From Comamonas sp. BIGb0124 (lineage in GTDB: Bacteria; Pseudomonadota; Gammaproteobacteria; Burkholderiales; Burkholderiaceae_C), in contig NZ_RJVF01000009.1 of assembly GCF_003752175.1 (NCBI RefSeq), forward strand, positions 124,001 through 188,000: a DNA stretch of 64,000 bases, read 5' to 3'. A program made the position numbers and the translations under genes. Positions 1 to 7,849 of the stretch are shown piece after piece; the stretch's first letter is position 1, and each line of letters begins with the position of its first letter. The notes beneath the pieces were generated by a model that was given only the letters and a program-made list of their open reading frames with translations, searched no databases and was not told the origin of the DNA.

Positions 1-292
1 CCGCGCGGACTTCGAAGATCTCGAGCGCTTCTTCGATCGGCACGTCCCGCACGAACACACCACGGTTCTTTTCGGTACGGACCAGGCCGGCTTCCTCGAG
101 CAGCCGGAAGGCTTCGCGCACCGGTCCGCGCGAGACGCCGAGCTGGTCGGCGAGCGTGGATTCGGTGAGCTTGGCCCCGGGCAGCAGCTGGCCGTCCAGA
201 ATCATGCGTTCGATTTCGTTCTGCACCAGCTTGGGCAGAGAATTGCCCTGGAGTTGTGCGATGGTGAGGTGGGGAGGGAAAGCAGTCGACAT
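1..292 (-). CDS. GntR-family transcriptional regulator, N-terminal part (cut by window edge)
   Basis: Only the first ~97 residues are inside the window; the gene runs off the left edge. It starts at an ATG (292-290) reading MSTAFPPHLTIAQ. The part seen is a winged-helix DNA-binding domain of the GntR/FadR type: 'ILDGQLLPGAKLTESTLADQLGVSRGPVREAFRLLEEAGLV' in outline, followed by the start of the all-helical effector domain. It is divergent from the phosphonate ABC transporter, so by position it is the likely regulator of that operon (inference). An inverted repeat at 320-352 lies in the shared promoter gap. Confidence 0.9.
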   Translation of the reverse strand, partial: MSTAFPPHLTIAQLQGNSLPKLVQNEIERMILDGQLLPGAKLTESTLADQLGVSRGPVREAFRLLEEAGLVRTEKNRGVFVRDVPIEEALEIFEVRA

Positions 293-319
293 GTCCAAAT
301 CGTACATCTCAGAGTGAAG

Positions 320-352
320 ATTGTCTACGATCTACGATCTGCAATCGACAAT
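320..352. promoter_or_regulatory. Inverted repeat / heptad repeats in divergent promoter (candidate GntR operator)
   Basis: ATTGTC (320-325) and GACAAT (347-352) form an inverted repeat in the 157-bp gap between the divergent GntR gene and the phosphonate binding protein. TTGTCTACGA fits the TNGT-N2-ACNA half-site style of FadR-type regulators. Between the arms the heptamer TACGATC occurs twice in tandem (326-339), then TGCAATC and GACAATA. Operator function is inference; a degenerate heptad repeat is the alternative reading. Confidence 0.4.
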
Positions 353-449
353 AAACAGAATTGGCTCGCATTTTGCATGAGGGATATGTCATGAAGATGA
401 CTTGTCGTATCGGCACATTCGGCGTTCTTTCTTGACCTGGAGCCTTTTC

Positions 450-1484
450 ATGCAACCTGCAAAACATCTTGTCGCCTGGGCTATCGGCCTGGCCCTTGCA
501 ACCGGCGCTCATGCGCAGCAAACCGATCTCACGGTCTACACGGCCCTCGAGACGGATCAGCTCAAGGCCTATCAGGAGGCCTTCAACAAGGTTCATCCCG
601 ATATCGCGATCAAGTGGGTGCGAGATTCGACGGGCGTGGTGACGGCCAAGCTGCTGGCAGAAAAAGGCAATCCGCAGGCCGATGTGATCTGGGGCGTCGC
701 GGCATCCAGCCTGGCGCTGTTCGACAAGAACGGCATGCTCGAAGCCTATGCGCCCGCCAACCTCGGGGCGATCCAGGCCCAATACCGTGACAAGAAGACG
801 CCGCCGGCCTGGTGGGGCATGGATGTCTTCGGTGCCGTGGTGTGTTTCAACACGGTCGAAGCGCAGAAGAAGAACATCCCGCTGCCGACCACCTGGCAGG
901 ATCTGCTCAAGCCGGAATTCAAGGGCCAGGTGGTCATGCCCAATCCCGCTTCGTCGGGCACCGGTTACTTCGATGTGGCGGCCTGGCTGCAGCTGTGGGG
1001 CGACGAAGACGGCAAGGGCGGCGGCTGGAAGTACATGGATGCGCTGCACCAGAACATCGCCCAGTACACGCACTCGGGCTCCAAGCCCTGCAACATGGCG
1101 GCATCGGGCGAGTACGTGGCCGGCATCTCCTTCGAGTACCGCGGGCACACCAACAAGGCCAAGGGCGCGCCGATCGAGCTCGTGTTCCCCAAGGAAGGCC
1201 TGGGCTGGGATCTCGAAGGCTTCGCCATCTACAAGGGCACGAAAAAGCTCGACGCGGCGAAGAAACTGGCCGACTGGGCCTCGTCGAAGGATGCGATGGT
1301 GCTGTACGGCAAGAACTTCGCCGTCACGGCACAGCCTGGCGTGGCGCCCAAGCTCCAGTACATCCCCGACGACTACGAAGCCCGCCTGATCAAGATGGAC
1401 TTCGATCAGTCCGCCGCCTCCCGCGACCGCGTGCTGGCCGAGTGGACGCGCCGCTACGACGCCAAGAGCGAAGCGAAGAAGTGA
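450..1484 (+). CDS. Periplasmic binding protein of 2-aminoethylphosphonate-type ABC transporter
   Basis: This is a 344-residue Fbp-like extracellular solute-binding protein. I start it at the ATG at 450 rather than the in-frame ATG at 402, because TGGAG (438-442) sits 7 bases upstream and the N-terminus then becomes a clean signal peptide (MQPAKHL, hydrophobic core, AHA-QQ cleavage near residue 22). The mature protein follows the iron/AEP-binding family pattern (TVYTALETDQ at the start, then ADVIWGVAASS). The neighbours (matching ATPase, fused permease, PhnX) point to 2-aminoethylphosphonate (the PhnS2/AepX group) rather than iron. Substrate is inferred from context; related phosphonates are possible. 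Confidence 0.85.
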   Translation: MQPAKHLVAWAIGLALATGAHAQQTDLTVYTALETDQLKAYQEAFNKVHPDIAIKWVRDSTGVVTAKLLAEKGNPQADVIWGVAASSLALFDKNGMLEAYAPANLGAIQAQYRDKKTPPAWWGMDVFGAVVCFNTVEAQKKNIPLPTTWQDLLKPEFKGQVVMPNPASSGTGYFDVAAWLQLWGDEDGKGGGWKYMDALHQNIAQYTHSGSKPCNMAASGEYVAGISFEYRGHTNKAKGAPIELVFPKEGLGWDLEGFAIYKGTKKLDAAKKLADWASSKDAMVLYGKNFAVTAQPGVAPKLQYIPDDYEARLIKMDFDQSAASRDRVLAEWTRRYDAKSEAKK

Positions 1485-2644
1485 TGTACGCCCCACGCGA
1501 TGCGTCGGACAGCGGGATCCTCCCGCTGCCGGCCGGAGAATCCGACATGCGCCCTGACTCCTATCTGCAGCTCAAGGGCGTTCACAAGCGCTGGGGCGCC
1601 TTCACGGCGCTCGAGCAGATCGACCTGTCGATCGCTCGCGGCGAGTTCGTGTGTTTTCTCGGGCCTTCGGGCTGCGGCAAGACCACGCTGCTGCGCATCA
1701 TCGCGGGGCTTGAAACGCAGACGGTCGGCGAGATCTGGCAGGCCGGCCGCAACATCTCGGTGCTGCCGCCGGCGCAGCGCGACTACGGCATCGTGTTCCA
1801 GTCGTACGCGCTGTTTCCCAATCTCACGATCGCCGACAACGTGGCCTACGGACTGGTCAATCGGCGCCAGTCGCGGGCGCAGATCGCCGAGCGGGTGCAG
1901 GGCCTGCTGGCGCTGGTGGGGCTGCCGGGCAGCGGGGCCAAGTACCCGGCGCAGATGTCGGGCGGACAGCAGCAGCGGGTGGCCCTGGCGCGTGCGCTGG
2001 CCACGTCGCCGGGCCTGCTGCTGCTCGACGAACCCCTGTCGGCGCTCGATGCCCTGGTGCGCGTGCGCCTTCGCAACGAGATCCGGGCGTTGCAGCGCGA
2101 GTTGGGCGTGACCACGGTGATGGTGACGCACGACCAGGAAGAGGCGCTGTCGGTCGCCGATCGCATCGTGGTCATGAACCACGGCGTGATCGAGCAGGTC
2201 GGCACCCCGGCAGAGATCTACCGCGAGCCGGCTTCGCCGTTCGTCGCGCAATTCATCGGCAAGGTCAATCGGCTGCGCGGCGTGTCGGAGGGCGATCACT
2301 GGTTTCGCTGCGGCGACAAGCGCCTGCGCTGTGCGCCCGCGGCGGGCGCCGATTTCCGTCCCGGCCGGCCCGTGGCGCTGTACCTGCGGCCCGAAGACCG
2401 TGTGGTCGGCGATCTGCGCGAGGACGACCCCGCCCTGTGCACGGGCCGCGTCGGCCGCATCGAGTTCCTGGGCGGCAACTGCCTGGCCGAGATCGAGGTC
2501 GAGGGCCTGCCCGGGCAGCCTCTGCAACTGCAGTTCTCTCTCAACCAGATGGACGAGTTCGGCGTGCGCGAGGGCGCGCCGCTGCGATTCGCGCTGCGCA
2601 CCGACCGGCTGCGTGTGTTCGCCGCCGGCGAGGAGACCGAATGA
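1484..2644 (+). CDS. ABC transporter ATP-binding protein (2-aminoethylphosphonate type)
   Basis: 386 residues. Walker A GPSGCGKTT at ~60-68, signature SGGQQQR at ~159-165, Walker B LLLLDEP at ~178-184, and a C-terminal extension (~290-385) like the TOBE regulatory domain of PotA/FbpC-type ATPases. The ATG at 1484 overlaps the stop of the binding-protein gene, suggesting translational coupling. A second ATG at 1547 has a better ribosome binding site (GGAGAA at 1534) and would remove 21 poorly conserved residues, so the true start may be there. It energises uptake through the downstream permease. Confidence 0.88.
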   Translation: MYAPRDASDSGILPLPAGESDMRPDSYLQLKGVHKRWGAFTALEQIDLSIARGEFVCFLGPSGCGKTTLLRIIAGLETQTVGEIWQAGRNISVLPPAQRDYGIVFQSYALFPNLTIADNVAYGLVNRRQSRAQIAERVQGLLALVGLPGSGAKYPAQMSGGQQQRVALARALATSPGLLLLDEPLSALDALVRVRLRNEIRALQRELGVTTVMVTHDQEEALSVADRIVVMNHGVIEQVGTPAEIYREPASPFVAQFIGKVNRLRGVSEGDHWFRCGDKRLRCAPAAGADFRPGRPVALYLRPEDRVVGDLREDDPALCTGRVGRIEFLGGNCLAEIEVEGLPGQPLQLQFSLNQMDEFGVREGAPLRFALRTDRLRVFAAGEETE

Positions 2645-4365
2645 ACGCCGCCGCCACCGTCGTCGTCAACGGTCCTGCTCTTGCGCAAAGGCTGCCGTGG
2701 AGCGACCGGGTGTCGCACCTGGGCCTGCTGGGCATCGTGCTGCTGCTGCTGGGCCTGGGCCTGGTCGCGCCTCTCGTCGCCATTCTTTCCCAGTCGCTGA
2801 ATCCCTCGGCCAGCGGCGCGGCCGGCCTGGCCGCCTTCACCTCCTATCTGGCTTCGCCGGCCCTGCTGGGCAGCCTGTGGAACAGCGTCTGGGTGTCGCT
2901 GCTGGTGACGCTCATCGTGGTGCCGCTGGCCTTCACCTTTGCCTACGCGATCACCCGCAGCTGCATGCCGGCCAAGCCGCTGCTGCGCACCGTGATGCTG
3001 CTGCCGTTGCTGGCGCCTTCGCTGCTGTCGGCCATCTCCATGATCTACTGGTTCGGCAACCAGGGCGTGGCCCGCGACTTCTGGCTGGCGCTGGGTTTCG
3101 AGGGCATCTACGGCGCTCCGGGCATCGTGCTGGCGCAGTGTTTTGCGACGTTTCCGCATGTGCTGATGATTCTGGTGACGGCGCTCTCGCTGGCCGATGC
3201 CCGGCTGTACGAAGCGGCGGCGGCCATGGGGACCGGCACGGTGCGCCAGTTCTTCACCATCACGCTGCCCGGTGCGAAGTACGGGCTGATCTCGGCAGCG
3301 CTGGTGTGTTTCACGCTGGTCATCACGGACTTCGGCATTCCCAAGGTCGTCGGCGGCAACTTCAACGTGCTGGCCACCGATGTGTTCAAGCTCGTGATCG
3401 GACAGCAGGACTTTCAGCGCGGTGCCGTGGTCGCCCTGCTGCTGCTGGCCCCTGCGGTGCTGACCTTTGGCGTCGATGCGCTGGTGCAGCGCAAGCAGAC
3501 CGCCACGCTCACGGCCCGCGCCGTGGCCCTGGTGCCCCGGCGCTCGCGGGGGTTCGACTTCGCGATGACGCTGTACTGCGGGGTCGTCGCAGGCCTGGTG
3601 CTGGCGATGTTCGGCATGGCGGTGTTCGCTTCGTTCGCGACCTTCTGGCCCTACAACCTTGCCCCGAGCCTGAACCACTACGTGGCCGGCCTGGTCGATG
3701 CGGGCGTGGCCACGTCGCTGATCAACAGCCTGAAGCTCGCCACGGCCACGGCCGTGGTCGGCACGCTGGTGGTTTTCCTGGGCGCCTATCTGCTCGAGAA
3801 GACGCGGGGCCTCGACATGCTGCGGCCCGCCGTGCGGCTGATGGCCACGCTGCCCATGGCCGTGCCCGGTCTGGTGCTGGGCCTGGGCTACATCTTTTTC
3901 TTCAATGCGGCGGGCAATCCGCTGAATGTGCTGTACCAGACGCTGCCGCTGATGGTGCTCTGCACGGTGGTGCATTTCTACACCACCGGCCACATCACCA
4001 TGGTCACGGCACTCAAGGCCATCGACGGCGAGTTCGAGGCCGTCTCGGCTTCGCTCAAGGTGCCGCAGTACAAGACCTTCTGGCGCGTGACGCTGCCGAT
4101 CTGCCTGCCGGTTCTGCTGGATGTGTCGCGTTACTTCTTCATCAACGCCATGACGACGATCTCGGCGGTGGTGTTCCTGTACTCGCCCGACACAAGGCTG
4201 GCCTCGCTGGCCATCCTGAACCTGGACGAGGCCGGCGACACCGGGCCGGCGGCGGCCATGGCGGTGCTGATCGCGGCGACGTCGGCCGTGGTGACTCTGC
4301 TGTACCTGGGCCTGGGCAAGCTGGTCGACCGGCGCACGCAGGCGTGGAGGGCGCCGCAGCGATGA
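2641..4365 (+). CDS. ABC transporter permease, fused two-domain (2-aminoethylphosphonate type)
   Basis: 574 residues, about twice the length of a single permease. It carries two BPD_transp_1 modules in one chain (roughly 60-275 and 335-560), each with several hydrophobic helices and an EAA-type loop ('YEAAAAMGTGTVRQFF' in the first, 'FEAVSASLKVPQYKTFW' in the second). The ATG overlaps the ATPase stop by 4 bases (ATGA). Fused permeases of this layout are typical of the PhnU2 group of aminophosphonate importers and of Fbp-type iron transporters; the neighbouring phosphonate genes favour the former. Confidence 0.87.
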   Translation: MNAAATVVVNGPALAQRLPWSDRVSHLGLLGIVLLLLGLGLVAPLVAILSQSLNPSASGAAGLAAFTSYLASPALLGSLWNSVWVSLLVTLIVVPLAFTFAYAITRSCMPAKPLLRTVMLLPLLAPSLLSAISMIYWFGNQGVARDFWLALGFEGIYGAPGIVLAQCFATFPHVLMILVTALSLADARLYEAAAAMGTGTVRQFFTITLPGAKYGLISAALVCFTLVITDFGIPKVVGGNFNVLATDVFKLVIGQQDFQRGAVVALLLLAPAVLTFGVDALVQRKQTATLTARAVALVPRRSRGFDFAMTLYCGVVAGLVLAMFGMAVFASFATFWPYNLAPSLNHYVAGLVDAGVATSLINSLKLATATAVVGTLVVFLGAYLLEKTRGLDMLRPAVRLMATLPMAVPGLVLGLGYIFFFNAAGNPLNVLYQTLPLMVLCTVVHFYTTGHITMVTALKAIDGEFEAVSASLKVPQYKTFWRVTLPICLPVLLDVSRYFFINAMTTISAVVFLYSPDTRLASLAILNLDEAGDTGPAAAMAVLIAATSAVVTLLYLGLGKLVDRRTQAWRAPQR

Positions 4366-5039
4366 GCCGGCTCGCCCTTTTCGACCTCGACAACACGCTG
4401 TTGACCGGCGACAGCGAAGTGCTGTGGCTGGACGACCTGCGCGACCGCGGCCTGCTGGATGCGGCGCTGTCGGCACGCAACGCCGAGATGGACCGCCGCT
4501 ACCGGGCCGGCGAGGTGACGGCCGAAACGTTCTGCGGTTTCTATGCCGCGACCTTCGCGGGCCGCACCCCTGCGCAATGGCAGCCGCAGCGCGACGATTT
4601 CTTCGATCGTGTGCTGGCACCGCGCATACCCGCCGCCGCGCAGGCCCTGGTGCAGCAGCACCGCGAGGCGGGCGACCTGCCGGTGCTGACCACGGCCTCG
4701 AGCCGTTTCCTGACCGAGCCGAGCGCACGTGCTCTGGGTTTTGCGCATGTGATCGCGACCGAGCTCGAGCAACTGCCCGACGGCCGGTTCTCCGGGGCTC
4801 CCCTGGGCACCCTGAACATGCGCGAAGGCAAGGTGGTGCGTTTGCGGTCGTGGATCGCCGAACGCGGCCTCGATCCCGAGGCCGAAATGGCGCGTGCCGT
4901 GTTCTACAGCGACTCGCGCAACGATCTGCCCTTGCTGCGCGCCGTCGGATTCCCCTGTGTGGTAGACCCCGATCCGTTCCTGCTGGCCGAGGCCGGGCGG
5001 GCGGGCTGGCCCGTTCTGCGTATCCACCGCATTTCCTGA
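4362..5039 (+). CDS. HAD superfamily (subfamily IB, SerB-like) phosphatase
   Basis: 225 residues. The catalytic motif LFDLDNTLL gives nucleophile Asp8 and Asp10, and the acidic loop is YSDSRNDLPLL near residues 183-193. The large cap insertion between them matches the HAD-IB family (phosphoserine-phosphatase-like). The start ATG overlaps the permease stop by 4 bases, so it is part of the transporter operon. The substrate is not evident from sequence. Position in an aminophosphonate operon suggests a phosphorylated by-product or intermediate, but this is inference. It is not the phosphonatase, which is a separate gene further down. Confidence 0.82.
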   Translation: MSRLALFDLDNTLLTGDSEVLWLDDLRDRGLLDAALSARNAEMDRRYRAGEVTAETFCGFYAATFAGRTPAQWQPQRDDFFDRVLAPRIPAAAQALVQQHREAGDLPVLTTASSRFLTEPSARALGFAHVIATELEQLPDGRFSGAPLGTLNMREGKVVRLRSWIAERGLDPEAEMARAVFYSDSRNDLPLLRAVGFPCVVDPDPFLLAEAGRAGWPVLRIHRIS

Positions 5040-5052
5040 CCTCCAAAAAAAC

Positions 5053-6183
5053 ATGACTCTCCAAAGTTCCTCTCGTTTCGACCTGGTCGTGGTCGGCGCC
5101 GGCATCGTCGGACTGGCCCATGCCTACACGGCGGCACAGCGCGGCCTGAAGGTCTGCGTGGTCGAGCGCGATGCGGCCTGCGTCGGCGCCTCGATCCGCA
5201 ACTTCGGTTTCATCACCGTGACCGGCCAGGGCGCCGGCGACACCTGGCGCCGAGCCTGGCGTGCCCGCGAGGTCTGGGGCGAGGTTGCGCCGCAGGCCGG
5301 CATCGAGGCGATTCACCAGGGCCTGTATCTCACGGCCTTCCGGCCTCAGGCGCGCACGGTGATCGAAGCCTTTCTGCGCACCGAGATGGGCGAGGGCTGC
5401 GCTCTGCTGGAGCCGGCCGAAGCGGCCCGCCGCGCCCCCGCGCTGCAGCTCGACGGCGCGCAGGCCGTGCTCTACAGCCCGCACGAGATGCGGGTGGAAT
5501 CCCGCACCGCGATCGGGCTGCTGGCACGCTGGCTGGCCGAAGCGCACGGCGTGGTGTTCCGTTTCGGCGAGGCGGTGCTCGAGGTGGCCACGCCGCATGT
5601 GCGCACGTCGCGGGCCGTCCTGCAGGCCGACCGGGTGGTGGTCTGTACCAACACCGAGCTGCACGGCCTGTTCGCCGAGCGGCTGGCCCCGCATGCGCTG
5701 CGCCTGTGCCAACTGCAGATGTTGCGGGTGATGCCCGAGCCGGGCTTCAGGCTGCCGGGTTCGGTGATGGCCGATCTGAGCCTGGTGCGCTACCACGGCT
5801 ACAGCAAGCTGCCCGAGGCCGCGCCGCTGCTCGAGCAGATCCAACGCGAAGAAGGCGAGTCGCTGGCGCACGGCATCCATCTGATCGTGGTGCAGAGCGC
5901 CGACGGCTCGCTGGTGGTCGGCGACTCTCACCATTACGGCGCCGCACCCGAGCCCTTCGCCAGCGAGCACGTCGACACGCTGATCCTGCGCCATCTGCGC
6001 GAGACCCTCAGGCTGCGCGAGGCCACGGTCACCGCGCGCTGGGTCGGCACCTATCCCTCGTCGCCCGATACCGATTGTCTGATCGACGCACCGGACGACG
6101 CCACGCGCGTGGTGCTGGTCACCAGCGGCACCGGTGCGAGCACGGCTTTCGGCATTGCCGAAGAAGTCTTCGCAGGCTGGTGA
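5053..6183 (+). CDS. FAD-dependent amine oxidase of phosphonate clusters (TIGR03364/HpnW type)
   Basis: 376 residues. The N-terminal dinucleotide-binding motif GAGIVG (15-20) with the acidic end of the second strand (VVERD) marks a DAO/glycine-oxidase-like FAD enzyme. The match is to the TIGR03364 clade, which is repeatedly found beside phosphonatase genes and is proposed to oxidatively deaminate aminophosphonates. Here it sits between the transporter operon and phnX and no phnW transaminase is present, so it probably produces phosphonoacetaldehyde from 2-aminoethylphosphonate, an N-methyl or a hydroxy derivative. Which of these is the real substrate cannot be told from sequence. Confidence 0.85.
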   Translation: MTLQSSSRFDLVVVGAGIVGLAHAYTAAQRGLKVCVVERDAACVGASIRNFGFITVTGQGAGDTWRRAWRAREVWGEVAPQAGIEAIHQGLYLTAFRPQARTVIEAFLRTEMGEGCALLEPAEAARRAPALQLDGAQAVLYSPHEMRVESRTAIGLLARWLAEAHGVVFRFGEAVLEVATPHVRTSRAVLQADRVVVCTNTELHGLFAERLAPHALRLCQLQMLRVMPEPGFRLPGSVMADLSLVRYHGYSKLPEAAPLLEQIQREEGESLAHGIHLIVVQSADGSLVVGDSHHYGAAPEPFASEHVDTLILRHLRETLRLREATVTARWVGTYPSSPDTDCLIDAPDDATRVVLVTSGTGASTAFGIAEEVFAGW

Positions 6184-6206
6184 GCGCGCCATTCAACCGT
6201 AAGAAC

Positions 6207-7055
6207 ATGAACACTTCCCTGACCCCCCCTCCCGCCGTTTCCTCGGCACCCGATGCCCTCAGCGCCGTCGTCTTCGACTGGGCCGGCACCATCGTCGATT
6301 TCGGCTCGTGCGCGCCCATGGGGGCCTTCGTGCGCCTGTTCGAGCAGTTCGGTATCGACCTCACCATCGAACAGGCCCGCGGCCCCATGGGCATGGCCAA
6401 ATGGGACCACATCCAGGCCCTGGGACGCCTGCCTGCCGTCGCCGCGCAGTGGGAGCGCAGATACGGGCACAGCCTCACCGATGCCGATGTGGATCGGTTG
6501 TACGAGGTCTTCACGCCGCTGAATGCCGCCGTGGTGCCCGACTTCTGCGACTTCATCCCGGGGGCGCTCGAGGCCGTCGCGGCCATCCGTGCACGCGGCC
6601 TCAAGATCGGATCGACGACGGGCTACAACCGGCCCATCATGGCCGTGGTGACGGCCATCGCGGCCCAGGGCGGATACGAACCCGACAACCTGGTCTGCGC
6701 CGGCGACCAGGCCACCGGCCGGCCCACGCCGCTGATGATGTGGCGCTGTTTTGCCGACCTGGGCATCTGCTGGCCCTGCACCGTGGTCAAGGTGGACGAC
6801 ACCGAGGTCGGTGTGCAGGAGGGACTGGCCGCCGGCAGCTGGGCCGTCGGCCTGGCCGTCAGCGGCAATGCGATGGGACTGCCGCTGGCCGAATGGCAGG
6901 CCCTGACCCGCGAGGAACAGCAGCGCCGGCGTGCGGCGGCGGCAGACAGGCTGTACCAGGCCGGCGCCCACTACGTCGTGGACTCGGTCGCCGATCTGCA
7001 GCCGGTGCTCGACGACATCGCCGCCCGCCTGGCCCGCGGCGAGCGGCCGGACTGA
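6207..7055 (+). CDS. phnX: Phosphonoacetaldehyde hydrolase (phosphonatase)
   Basis: 282 residues. It cleaves the C-P bond of phosphonoacetaldehyde to acetaldehyde and phosphate. Hallmarks: nucleophile Asp24 in VVFDWAGT, with Ala26 in place of the usual second HAD Asp, and the Schiff-base Lys65 in MAKWDH, 41 residues later, the same spacing as in the Bacillus enzyme (Asp12/Lys53). The start ATG at 6207 follows the FAD oxidase stop by 23 bases. It completes an uptake-oxidation-cleavage route for an aminophosphonate. Confidence 0.93.
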   Translation: MNTSLTPPPAVSSAPDALSAVVFDWAGTIVDFGSCAPMGAFVRLFEQFGIDLTIEQARGPMGMAKWDHIQALGRLPAVAAQWERRYGHSLTDADVDRLYEVFTPLNAAVVPDFCDFIPGALEAVAAIRARGLKIGSTTGYNRPIMAVVTAIAAQGGYEPDNLVCAGDQATGRPTPLMMWRCFADLGICWPCTVVKVDDTEVGVQEGLAAGSWAVGLAVSGNAMGLPLAEWQALTREEQQRRRAAAADRLYQAGAHYVVDSVADLQPVLDDIAARLARGERPD

Positions 7056-7155
7056 ACCGGTGCCGTCCGGACGACGGCCGCTTGCCGGATCACGCCGGAG
7101 GGACAAGACAGGCCACAATCGCGGTCTGTGTGAACCGATACCCCACAATCCTCCC

Positions 7156-7821
7156 GTGACCACCACTCCCACTTCGTTGAACATCGGCGCGACCACGGCC
7201 ATGCGCGTGGCCGCCGATCTGCGCCAGCGCATCCTCAACGGCGAGTTCGCGCCAGGGCAGCGGCTCAAGATCGACGACATCGCCACGCTGTTCGGCGTCA
7301 GCCACATGCCGGTCCGGGCCGCGCTGCAGGAGCTGGAGGCCGAGGGCGTGCTGCAGGTCTTCCCCCATCGCGGTGCCGAGATCCGGGGCGTGGACGTGCG
7401 TTTTGTGCGCAACATGTACGACCTGCGTGCGGCCATCGAAGGCATGCTGACGGAACGCTGCGCAGCGGCGATCACCGCCCCCGTGATTTCGGTGCTGCGG
7501 ACGACCGCACAGGCGTTCGAAGAGGCCGCGAGCCGAGGCGACAGCCACGGCATGATCGCCTCCAACCTCAAGCTGCATGCGGCGATCAACGAGGTGGCCG
7601 ACAACCCCGAAGCCGTGCGGGTGCTGGGCCAGGGCCGCCTGCTGGTGCAGGCGCTGCGCCTGCGCTTCGGCTTCGGCCCGGGCCAGGCCGCGCTGATCGC
7701 CCAGGAACACCTCGATCTGGTCGATGCCATCGCCCGCGGGGACGTGGCGCAGGCGGGCGAACGGGCGCGCCAGCATTGCATCCGTGCGCGGGACGATCTG
7801 CTGGAGCTGATCCAGCATTAG
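7156..7821 (+). CDS. GntR-family transcriptional regulator (FadR/FCD subfamily)
   Basis: About 221 residues from a GTG at 7156; an in-frame ATG at 7201 is the alternative, and neither has a clear Shine-Dalgarno. A winged helix-turn-helix spans ~17-80 ('LRQRILNGEFAPGQRLKIDDIATLFGVSHMPVRAALQEL' in outline), followed by a helical FCD ligand domain to the end. It lies ~100 bases after phnX in the same direction, so it may be a second regulator of the phosphonate locus or an unrelated single gene. Convergent with the TonB receptor. Confidence 0.85.
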   Translation: MTTTPTSLNIGATTAMRVAADLRQRILNGEFAPGQRLKIDDIATLFGVSHMPVRAALQELEAEGVLQVFPHRGAEIRGVDVRFVRNMYDLRAAIEGMLTERCAAAITAPVISVLRTTAQAFEEAASRGDSHGMIASNLKLHAAINEVADNPEAVRVLGQGRLLVQALRLRFGFGPGQAALIAQEHLDLVDAIARGDVAQAGERARQHCIRARDDLLELIQH

Positions 7822-7849
7822 AGACAGACGTTGCCGCAAACGGATATCG

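Noticed and set aside
2296-6192. A very long open frame on the minus strand (about 1300 codons) opposite the phosphonate genes
   Set aside because: It is antisense to recognised genes throughout, rich in Arg, Gln, His and Gly, and has no family resemblance; it is the expected shadow of high-GC coding DNA.
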